Source: Chloroflexota bacterium (GTDB lineage Bacteria; Chloroflexota; Anaerolineae; Promineifilales; Promineifilaceae). Taken from it: a stretch of 52,540 nucleotides of DNA. Made by a program: the position numbers and the translations under genes. The stretch covers positions 1 to 52,540 of the forward strand of contig JAJRYT010000100.1 of NCBI GenBank assembly GCA_024275635.1, given 5' to 3'. Numbering within the stretch: position 1 is the stretch's first letter; every line of letters starts with the position of its first letter. Below the pieces are notes generated by a model. It made no database searches and was not told the DNA's origin. It saw only the letters and a program-made list of their open reading frames with translations. This document shows, piece after piece, positions 1 through 8,200 of this stretch.

Positions 1-45
1 GAACAGCGCCGCTAGGATGATGAAGAGGGTTGTTGCAATAGACAT
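1..45 (-). CDS. N-terminus of an exported or membrane protein, cut by the window edge
   Basis: Only the first 15 codons are present (MSIATTLFIILAALF). The start is ATG at 45-43 with a GGAG ribosome-binding sequence about seven bases upstream on the minus strand. The visible peptide is strongly hydrophobic, so it is the beginning of a signal peptide or first transmembrane helix. No family can be assigned. It is in the same orientation as the PH-like gene at 192-731. Confidence 0.4.
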   Translation of the reverse strand, partial: MSIATTLFIILAALF

Positions 46-139
46 GAGATTCTCCAACCACACGCCTGATAGATCGACCTGTTTGGATGGCGTGTGGAAT
101 AGAACGCAAGCAGGACGAAAAACAAAGTGATGAGGAATG

Positions 140-180
140 CGTGAAACGTGATATGGCGTCAAGCCGCATCACGTTTCACG
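140..180. terminator. 13-bp perfect inverted repeat between the edge gene and the PH-like gene
   Basis: Bases 140-152 (CGTGAAACGTGAT) are the exact reverse complement of 168-180, with a 15-base loop. It lies just past the 3' end of the gene at 192-731. It has no clear T-run, so it may be an RNA-stability or factor-dependent terminator hairpin rather than an intrinsic terminator. A similar but not identical self-complementary word repeat lies at 42807-42849. Confidence 0.5.
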
Positions 181-191
181 TTTCGCACTTC

Positions 192-731
192 TCAAACCAC
201 CATGTATTTACTAAGGGTGCGGACGATTTGTTTGGCTTCAGCTTCGTCTATGCTGTTGCCAATACGGACGGTCTTGGCGCCGTAATCAAAGGCGATGACG
301 CTGTATATGCCCCATCTGGGCCACTGACGGGAACGGGATAGGGGCTGGAGGGCCGGGCGCAGGTCACGGATGTGGGCGATTTCATACTGCTTTGTCAGGC
401 CGACACCGAGGATTTGCCGCCGATGGATGAGAAAACGGCCGTTAACCGCAATCGTCTCGCACCCCAACAGAATCCAAAGGAGAGTGAGCAGGGCCAACGC
501 GCCGCCAACCGTCCAGGCAGCGATCCAAATCAACAAAAAGAGGCCTTCACCACTCATTCCCTGATGAGCGATGTCGTTGATAGCGGCCGTCTCGCCCAGA
601 GTCCAGCCCATGAGCCAGAAGATGAGAAAGGGGAGTTGGAGCCATTGTTTGTGGCTGTGGATGGTTATCGTCAGTTGATTGCTAAAATAGTCGGTTGTAT
701 GCCGGGCGACAGCCGGCTTGACGTATGACAT
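192..731 (-). CDS. Two-TM membrane protein with C-terminal PH-like domain
   Basis: 179 residues from the ATG at 731-729, chosen because GGAGG lies about five bases upstream; a longer in-frame start at 788 has no such site. Residues ~30-50 and ~65-95 form two hydrophobic segments (FLIFWLMGWTLG and LFLLIWIAAWTVGGALALL). The C-terminal ~80 residues alternate beta-strand-like stretches with a final helix, resembling bacterial PH-type (bPH) membrane-associated domains, including a FLIHRRQ strand and a closing EAKQIVRTL helix. The fold assignment is by pattern only and no enzymatic motif is visible. It is monocistronic, with a strong sigma-70-type promoter at 995-1023 and a leader of about 250 bases. 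Confidence 0.75.
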   Translation of the reverse strand: MSYVKPAVARHTTDYFSNQLTITIHSHKQWLQLPFLIFWLMGWTLGETAAINDIAHQGMSGEGLFLLIWIAAWTVGGALALLTLLWILLGCETIAVNGRFLIHRRQILGVGLTKQYEIAHIRDLRPALQPLSRSRQWPRWGIYSVIAFDYGAKTVRIGNSIDEAEAKQIVRTLSKYMVV

Positions 732-988
732 AACGTCCTCCTTGGACAGAGTTGCAGAGTTGCAAAGTTGGCGGGTTACAAGCGACAAGAGGCAAGTTGC
801 CAGGCCGCTTGGTCAGGTTGTGCTATTCAATTACATCCAATAGGGGATGTTACGGGGGAAACGCGATATATAACATGTCCATCCTCCACCGGGGCGATTT
901 TAGCTGCCATTCAGGTTGATCGCGCCCCCGACGATCAACGGCATTTGCGCTAAATTGATAAGATAAACAGGCCTTCACTGACCCATAT
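732..988 (-). other. Long 5' leader of the PH-like gene with stem-loops
   Basis: About 257 bases separate the predicted transcription start (~988) from the ATG at 731. The leader contains a perfect 8-bp stem (915-922 with 932-939, 9-base loop), other short complementary blocks, and a purine/pyrimidine-biased word repeat near 748-770. I recognise no riboswitch class. No convincing ORF lies in it. Confidence 0.4.
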
Positions 989-994
989 GCGGGG

Positions 995-1023
995 ATATTA
1001 GCAATATACTTCGTTTTTGTCAA
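995..1023 (-). promoter_or_regulatory. Sigma-70-like promoter for the PH-like gene
   Basis: On the minus strand, TTGACA (1023-1018) is followed after exactly 17 bases by TAATAT (1000-995). This is a near-consensus -35/-10 pair pointing toward the gene at 192-731, with a predicted start near 988. Confidence 0.75.
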
Positions 1024-1058
1024 TATATTCCGGTGTTTTTCGTGGAGGAAATTCGTAT

Positions 1059-1087
1059 ATCTTCGCGGTTTTCAAAACCGCGAAGAT
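1059..1087. terminator. Palindromic hairpin after dnaE
   Basis: Two 14-base arms (1059-1072 and 1074-1087) are exact complements around a single central base. The run of T at 1089-1094 follows it on the plus strand, so the intrinsic-terminator polarity is rightward. For the leftward dnaE transcript it supplies only the hairpin. The arm (CTTCGCGGTTTT) resembles the palindromic repeat family at 18556-18652 and 32503-32575. Confidence 0.5.
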
Positions 1088-1102
1088 CTTTTTTATGGGA
1101 AG

Positions 1103-4100
1103 CTACCCTTCGTACACGCGGGCAACGCCGGGAACCATCCGTAGGGATTCCAGCAGGTCGGGGCAGAGGCGGGTGGCTTGGTTGGGAAAGTCCATCGCCA
1201 GCGAGCTGCCGGACAGCCGTACGCTGAGCCGGTCGCGGCCTGCGAATTGACCGGATTTGTCCAGAGCCTGACGGCAGGCTTCTCTCCAGTTGCCCACCGG
1301 CTTGATTTCGATGACGATGGTGCGGGTTTTGGGGGCCGGTTTGGGGGCCGGGAACGGGGCACGGCCGTTTCCCCTTTCTATCCTGGTTTTTACTGGCGAC
1401 GGCGCTATGCTGGCCTTGTCTTCTGCTTCAAAGTTAGGCGGCGGGGGCGGCGGGGTGTTCAGCATTGGTTTTGGTTCGGCAATTTTTTGTGGCGGGGAAG
1501 CAACGGCCGTATATCTGGAGCCATCATCTTGATACCTATTCACCCGGACTGGGCCAGGAGCATAATCCGCGGCATCATCGGCCGCTTGCGGAACCGTCAC
1601 ATTCTTCCGCACCCGGTCTACAATGATAGTAATGCTGTCATCTCGCGCCTGCACTTTGCCCTGAATCACCAAAATCTGGTCTATCTGCACCAGATCGCGG
1701 CACTGCTTCCACGTGCGTGGGAAGAAAATCAGATCAATACGGCCGTGTAAATCCTCCAGCGCCGAGAAGGCCATCGCGTCCCCCTTCTTCGTCGTATGCG
1801 GGCGTAAATAACAAATCATCCCGGCCATTTTGACCAGTTTATCATGCCAGTTAGCGTCAATTTGGGCCGTTATCGTGAATCCGTTACTTTCGCTTTTTAG
1901 AATGGGAGCCAGCGTTCGTTCTAGCGGGTGCTCAGAAAGGTAAACGCCAATCAATTCCTTCTCCCAATCAAGTAGTTGGCGGTGATCCATCTCATCTATC
2001 TCTGATTCGGGATGCAGCAAATCTACAGTAACATCCATCGTCGCCGACATGGCGCCGCCAAACAGACTCATCTGACCGGCAGCGGCGGCATCATGCGTTT
2101 GACCGCTGTAGCCAGTGATTCGCTCCAGCGCCTCCAAGAATTGGGGCCGTGTGCCCCAAACATCAAAAACGCCGACTTTAATCATAGATTCGATGGCCCG
2201 TTTGCCCACGCGCCGCATATCAACCCGGTCACATAAATCTTGCAAATCCTTAAATGGCCCGTTTGCCCGCTCCGCCAAAATCAACTCAATTGGCCCTTCC
2301 CCCACATTCTTAATCGCCCCCATCCCATAGCGAATAACTGGCTGACCATCCTTCGTCTCAATTGAAAAATCCAAAAAGGCATTTTCAATATCCGGCGGCG
2401 CAACCGCAATTCCCATCCGGCGCGTCTCAGCCAGGTATTTAGCCACTTTTTCCGTGTTATCCCGTTCCACACTCAGCAGGGCTGTCATATACTCCACCGG
2501 ATAATGCGCCTTCAAAAAGGCCGTCTGGCAGGTAATAACAGCGTAGTCAGCGGCATGGGCTTTGTTGAATCCGTAACGCGCAAAAAACTCAATATCGCCC
2601 CAAATCGCGTCGCAAACCTCTTTAGAGTAGCCCCGTTCCATTGCGCCCCTTGTAAATTTGACGCGATGTTCCGCCATCAACTTCTTCTTCTTCTTGGCCA
2701 CCGCCTTGCGGATCATGTCCGCATCGCCCGGCGCATAACCGGCCAAATCAGAGGCAATACGGATGATTTGTTCCTGGTAAACCAGGATGCCGTAGGTATC
2801 CTCCAAAATCGGCTTCAGATCATCCGTATGGTATTCCACAATATCCCGGTTATCGAACAGGGCGGCGTGCATGCGTCTAATGTATTCGGGGATATTTTCC
2901 ATTGGCCCTGGCCGGTACAACGAAATGGCGGCGATGATGTGATCAAAACGGCGCGGCTTCATCTCCATCATCAAGCGGCGCATCCCCGCCCCTTCCACCT
3001 GGAAAACGCCAGCCACTTCGCCCCGTTCCAGCATGTCAAATAACGCTTCCGGCTTCTTGCTGGGGTCCGGCCCCACATGCCCTATATCATAGGGGATGTT
3101 GTCCATTGTGTACTTCGTGCCATGCTGGTCTTCGATGAGCTGCGCCGCCTTACGCATGACGGTGAGCGTGCTCAAGCCTAGAAAGTCTACCTTGAGCAGC
3201 CCCATGGACTCCACGATTTCCATCGGCCACTGCGTGACCGACTGGATGCCGCCCAGCCCCACACTGCCGCTGGTAGGCCGGTTCAATGGTACGTACTCAA
3301 CCAGCGGTTTATCGGAGATAATGACCCCGGCGGCATGGCTGGAGGCATGGCGGTTAACTCCTTCGAGGGAAGCGGCCGTGTCGATCAGTTCCCGCGCTTT
3401 ACTGTCCGCGCGGTGTCGTTCGGTAAAATCGGCCGAGTAAAACTCATGTTCCTTGTCCAGCACATTCTTGATTTTAACCGGCTTGCCCGGTATGGCCGGG
3501 ATCATCTTGGCGATCTCGTCTACTTGGGACAGCGGCATATCCAGAGCCAGGCCCACATCCCGAATCGCCGCCCGCGCCCCCATCGTGCCAAAGGTGATGA
3601 TTTGAGCCACCTTATCCTGACCATACTTACGAACGGTGTACTCAACCATTTCGTGCCGCCGGTCATCGGGATAATCCAGATCAATATCCGGCATAGACAC
3701 ACGGCCGGGATTGAGAAACCGCTCAAAAATCAAGTCGTTTGCCAGCGGGTCAATGCTGGTAATACCCAACGAATAAGCGACGACGGAACCGGCCCCTGAG
3801 CCGCGCACATTCCACCAGATGTCCGCTTTACGGGCAAATTCGCACATATCCCATACGATGAGGAAGTAAGCGTCAAAGCCCATGGGATGGATAATGTTCA
3901 GTTCGTGGTCGAGGCGCGCGCGCAGGACTTGATCATTGGCTGCTCGTTCCTCGCCATAACGCCAGATTAACCCTTTTTCACACAAATAGCGTAAATAGGA
4001 TTGGGCGTCATATCCTTCAGGCACGTCAAACAAAGGCAAATGATACCCTTTCGGATCCAAATCAACGTCGCACATTTCGGCGATGAGCAGGCTGTTTTCC

Positions 4101-4900
4101 AATGCGCCGGGGATGTGGCTGAACAGTTTTGCCATTTCTTCGTGTGATTTGAGATAGTAGCCGTTATCGGACATGCGCATCCGCTTGGGTGTATTGACGG
4201 CGCTGCTGGTTTGAATGCACAACAGCACATCATGGGGAACGGCTTCTTGCGGTGTGGTGTAATGAACGTCGTTGGTGGCCAGGAAACGTAAATTGTACTT
4301 CTGAGCCATGTTGATTAGTTCGTTGTTGACGGTTTTAAGTTCGGGAATGTCATGGTCTTGCAGTTCGATGAAGAAGCGATCAGGGCCGAAAACATCCAGA
4401 TAGTAGCCCATTAATTGATGCGCTTTGTCCATTTGTCCCCGGTTGAGGGCGCGGGGTACTTCGGCAGCCAGGCAGCCGGTAGTGGCGATGAGTCCTTCGC
4501 TGTGTCGGGCCAGATAATCGTGGTCTACGCGCGGCTTGTAGTAGTAGCCCTCAAGCTGAGAGTCGCTGGCGATTTTGAGCAAGTTGAGGTAGCCGGTCTG
4601 GTTTTGGGCCAGGAGGAGGAGATGAAAGCGTTCGCGGTCAAGTTGAGAATCTTTGTCCTGCATGCGGCGGGCGGCCATGTAGGTTTCGACGCCGATGATA
4701 GGCTTAATGCCAGCTTTTTTGGCGGCACGGTAGAAGGGGATGGTTCCATACATGGCGCCATGGTCGGTGAGGGCAATGGCGGGTTGGTTGAGTTCTTTCG
4801 CCCTGGTAACGAGGTGGTCAATACGGCTTAGCCCATCGAGCAGGGAGTATTCGCTGTGAACATGGAGGTGGACGAATTCCTTCTGGCAGTTCTCACACAT
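1103..4900 (-). CDS. dnaE: DNA polymerase III subunit alpha (replicative polymerase)
   Basis: This is the catalytic subunit of the replicative DNA polymerase. It has 1265 residues, somewhat longer than the usual ~1150-1180. The order is: N-terminal PHP domain (~1-215; HLHVHSEYS, TDHGAMYG), polymerase palm with catalytic DxD near residue 402-406 (PDIDLDYPDD) preceded by RGSGAGSVVAYSLGI, fingers with FNKAHAADYAVITCQTA, helix-hairpin-helix region, an OB-fold (~residues 985-1080), and a Pro-rich linker before a small C-terminal domain. It belongs to the DnaE1 type, having no embedded 3'-5' exonuclease. The start is ATG at 4900. TAG at 1103-1105 ends the gene, showing that TAG is an ordinary stop here. 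Confidence 0.98.
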   Translation of the reverse strand: MCENCQKEFVHLHVHSEYSLLDGLSRIDHLVTRAKELNQPAIALTDHGAMYGTIPFYRAAKKAGIKPIIGVETYMAARRMQDKDSQLDRERFHLLLLAQNQTGYLNLLKIASDSQLEGYYYKPRVDHDYLARHSEGLIATTGCLAAEVPRALNRGQMDKAHQLMGYYLDVFGPDRFFIELQDHDIPELKTVNNELINMAQKYNLRFLATNDVHYTTPQEAVPHDVLLCIQTSSAVNTPKRMRMSDNGYYLKSHEEMAKLFSHIPGALENSLLIAEMCDVDLDPKGYHLPLFDVPEGYDAQSYLRYLCEKGLIWRYGEERAANDQVLRARLDHELNIIHPMGFDAYFLIVWDMCEFARKADIWWNVRGSGAGSVVAYSLGITSIDPLANDLIFERFLNPGRVSMPDIDLDYPDDRRHEMVEYTVRKYGQDKVAQIITFGTMGARAAIRDVGLALDMPLSQVDEIAKMIPAIPGKPVKIKNVLDKEHEFYSADFTERHRADSKARELIDTAASLEGVNRHASSHAAGVIISDKPLVEYVPLNRPTSGSVGLGGIQSVTQWPMEIVESMGLLKVDFLGLSTLTVMRKAAQLIEDQHGTKYTMDNIPYDIGHVGPDPSKKPEALFDMLERGEVAGVFQVEGAGMRRLMMEMKPRRFDHIIAAISLYRPGPMENIPEYIRRMHAALFDNRDIVEYHTDDLKPILEDTYGILVYQEQIIRIASDLAGYAPGDADMIRKAVAKKKKKLMAEHRVKFTRGAMERGYSKEVCDAIWGDIEFFARYGFNKAHAADYAVITCQTAFLKAHYPVEYMTALLSVERDNTEKVAKYLAETRRMGIAVAPPDIENAFLDFSIETKDGQPVIRYGMGAIKNVGEGPIELILAERANGPFKDLQDLCDRVDMRRVGKRAIESMIKVGVFDVWGTRPQFLEALERITGYSGQTHDAAAAGQMSLFGGAMSATMDVTVDLLHPESEIDEMDHRQLLDWEKELIGVYLSEHPLERTLAPILKSESNGFTITAQIDANWHDKLVKMAGMICYLRPHTTKKGDAMAFSALEDLHGRIDLIFFPRTWKQCRDLVQIDQILVIQGKVQARDDSITIIVDRVRKNVTVPQAADDAADYAPGPVRVNRYQDDGSRYTAVASPPQKIAEPKPMLNTPPPPPPNFEAEDKASIAPSPVKTRIERGNGRAPFPAPKPAPKTRTIVIEIKPVGNWREACRQALDKSGQFAGRDRLSVRLSGSSLAMDFPNQATRLCPDLLESLRMVPGVARVYEG

Positions 4901-4904
4901 AGTT

Positions 4905-4962
4905 TTTATTGGTTGCTGGTTGTTCGTTATTGGTTATTGGTTGTTGTTGGATACGAGTCCAA
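4905..4962. repeat. Low-complexity ATTGGTT word repeat upstream of dnaE
   Basis: Degenerate repetitions of ATTGGTT/GTTGTTGG fill the dnaE 5' flank. This is one of several intergenic word repeats in the window; related TTGG/AATTGG words occur near 16270, 35100, 35665 and 51072. Confidence 0.55.
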
Positions 4963-4988
4963 TTGTTGTAATGTCCAACATGGGGTTG

Positions 4989-4997
4989 AGTATAACA
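4989..4997 (-). promoter_or_regulatory. Candidate extended -10 element for dnaE
   Basis: The minus strand reads TGTTATACT, an extended -10 (TGnTATAmT) about 90 bases before the dnaE ATG. No good -35 hexamer stands at the usual distance, which is tolerated in extended -10 promoters. Confidence 0.4.
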
Positions 4998-5143
4998 CAA
5001 TTGATGGACAAGAAGGTTAAAGATTTTGAATTTTTAAGGATGGTGTAACTGCCGAGGCATCTTCCCATAGGTTCAGGGGTGGTTAGCTGGTTTCATCAGG
5101 CTAACCTCCAGGAGGGTTAGTCGTTACATTGGGGAAAGATCAA

Positions 5144-5170
5144 AGCCCCGCCAACATAATTGGCGGGGCT
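5144..5170 (-). terminator. Intrinsic-type terminator after the RND gene
   Basis: This is an 11-bp perfect GC-rich stem (AGCCCCGCCAA at 5144-5154 against 5160-5170) with a 5-base loop, followed in the leftward direction by a broken T-run (CTTTGATCTTT). It lies 67 bases past the stop of the gene at 5237. A second imperfect hairpin (GGTTAGC/GCTAACC) lies at about 5089-5114. The rest of the 4901-5236 gap shows nothing gene-like. Confidence 0.75.
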
Positions 5171-5236
5171 GCTGTACTGCAATATGGCAGTGGTTCAGGC
5201 GTATACTGCTTGAACTAATGCCTTGTATGGAACACG

Positions 5237-8200
5237 TTACACTGTCTTTTTGCTCAGTTTGCGGCCCAATTGATCGAGCGCGCTGTAGATGACGGGGACA
5301 ACGATCAACGTCAGCGCCGTGCCGACAATCAACCCGCCCATCACCGCTTTGCCCAATTCGGCGGCGATGATGGCCCCCGCTTCTTTGCTGGACGCCAGCG
5401 GCGTGAGCGCCAGAATGGCGGCCAGCGCGGTCATCCAGATGGGGCGCAGACGGGTGCGCCCGGCTTCAACCAGCGCATCGTAGGTGAGCGTTCCCTGCGC
5501 GCGCAATTGCTTCACCAACTCCATCAACACGATGCCGTTGGTCACGATCACGCCGACCAACATCATGAACCCAATCATGGCGGAGATGCCCAGATTGCTG
5601 TTGGTGATGTAGAGGGCGATGATGGCCCCGACGAGGGCGAAGGGCAGGCTGAACAAAATGGTGAAGGGCAGGATGAAGCTGCCGAAGGAGAGGGCCATGA
5701 TGATGTAGACGAGGATGATGGCGATGCCAATGGCCCGAATCATGGATTGGAAGCCTTCGACTTGCTGCTGCGAATCGAACCCTTCGGTGACGATGATGTG
5801 GTCGGGCAGGCTGTCCATCTCCATGACGGCCTGTTTGGCGGCGTTGGTAACGCCCAGCGTATCGCTTGTTTCCAATTCGCCGCCAAAGCTGATGGCGGGA
5901 CGGCCGTCTATCTGCATGATCTCGTCGCTGTCACTTCCATTTAACAAAGCATCAACCGAACTGTCCACATTGGCGATATCCGGTTGGCCATCGCCATCCA
6001 CATCAAGATTGGCTAAAGCCTCTTTTGCGTCAGCGGCAATCGCCACCAACTCATCCAATGAATCGCTCGTCACTGTCAGGGCAAAGCCGCCAAAACCATT
6101 TTGACCGCCGGCAGAAACGACGACCAGTTCTTCACCAAAGACGGTGATGGCTTCCTCGCGCACCTGCTTGGTGAGGGCGTCAATATCATCCTGATTTTCC
6201 ACGCTGATCGTCATATTACCGACATTTTGTTTGACGCTGTTGCCGCCAAGCAGCGCTTGCATACCGCCGCCGCTGCCAATCTCGGTCTGCACCGTCTCGA
6301 TCCCATCCACATCAGCCAGAGCCGCTTCCAACTCTTCGGCGTAGCGGTTGGTTTCGGCCATTTTTGTGCCGCTGGGCATTTTAATAGCAACGTTGATCGT
6401 GGGTTCCCCTAATCCGGGAATAAAGCTTTTTGGTAGTTGGTTAATTAAAGCCAAACTGCCAAAGAAAATGAGGGTGGACACAAGAACAACGATAAAGCGA
6501 TGGTTGAGCGACCATTCCAGCATAGGGGTGTACCAGCGCTGGATAGCGGTCTCTTTTTCGACGGGGACGCTGTCTTTGTTGATGAGTAAGGACATCATGG
6601 CCGGAACGACCGTGATGGCGACGACGAAGCTGGAGAGGAGCGCATACGTGACCGTTAAGCCAAATGGGAGGAAGAACGACCCAATCAGGCCGCCAATTAA
6701 ACCCAACGGTAGGAAGACAACTACGGTTGTCATGGTGGCTGAGAAAATAGCGATGGCTACTTCTCTGGTGCCTCTGACGATGGCCTCTTCCACCGCTTCG
6801 CCCCTTTGGATATGGCGGTACGCATTTTCCAACACGACGATGGAATCATCCACCACCCGGCCGATGGCGACGGTCAAGCCGCTCAAGGTCATGATGTTCA
6901 GGGTGATGTTGGTGGGGACGAGACGGGCAATGTAGGCAAGGAAACCACTGCTGCTGGCGGCGACAGTCGAATCCATCCAGACACCCACTGTGGGTGGGAG
7001 GCTGTACATGAAGAAGAAGGCGCTGAAGACGGAAAGGGGGATAGAAACGGCCGTGACCAACGTCGCTCGCCAACTTAACTTATATTTACCGCCTATCCGG
7101 CCGCTCAAAAAGATGAGGATGACGACGATAGCAAATACGCCGCCCAACGCCCCATCACGCGACACCCCGGCGATAGAATCTTCGATGAACGTGGCCTGTT
7201 CAAAAACCAGATGCGAACGTATGCCGGCGTTGGCGGCGACAAAGGCGTCCAACTCATCAAAGACCAGGTGCGCCGACTCCACTGTGTTGGCGTCCCCATC
7301 CTTGTACGCCGCCACGATGACACTGGCGCTGCCATCGGTGCGCGTTACAGTGGATTCAGGCACAAACACCTCAACATCGCCGGCGGCGACGCCGCGCAAA
7401 TGGGCCGTCGTCTCGGCGTCAAACGCCTCAGGATATTCGTCTAGCAGATAGGTTAATGAGTCCGGCGCCATGATTTCCAGAATGATCAGCGAGAGGTTTT
7501 CGGCAAACCCTTCCTCGTTTTCGGCCAGGTAGGCGATCACATCCGGGGTGAGATCGTACATGAACTGCGGGTTGCCGTTGGGCGAATCGGGGATGAAGTT
7601 GAGCAAAGCGGCCGCGCTGCCCTTCAGGTTGTTCGTCAGCAGGTCATAGGCGGTATTGAACATCGGCGCTTCGCCGTTTGCGCCAGGTTCGGCCCAGATG
7701 CCGGTCAGGGCGGGCGCTTCACTGGAAGCCTCGGCTGCGGCGGCCGCTTCGATCAGGGCCAGTTCGCCGGCGCCGCCATAGTCAGCCGCGATCTCGTCCA
7801 ACTCGGCGCGCAGGTCGGCGTCGAGCGTGTCGAGGAAGGCGGCGGGCAGCAGGGCGATGGATTCGGCGGGCATGAGGCGCAGGTTGTCGTCGGTCAACAT
7901 GCCCAGCGCTTGCACGCCCTGTTCGCCAATCTCGGCAAAGAGACGGACGAAGTCGGGGTCAAGGTCTTGCGCGTAGGCGATCTCGATACCGGCGGATTTA
8001 GCGCCCTGGATGAGTATGTCGGGCAGGAGCGCGGGATCGACCTCTTCGACGATCTCTTCCTCGGCAACGGCAGTAGCGTCAGTTTCGGCCGTCAGCGCCG
8101 CTTGTTCGGCGGCAATAATGACGTTGGCGATTGTTTGCTGCATCCCCTCGTCGAGACTGTCTAAAATCGCGGCGGGCATGGCCGCCAGCAAGGCGGGATC

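Noticed and set aside
1178..1750. 190-codon frame antisense to dnaE
   Set aside because: Shadow of the dnaE C-terminal Pro-rich codons.
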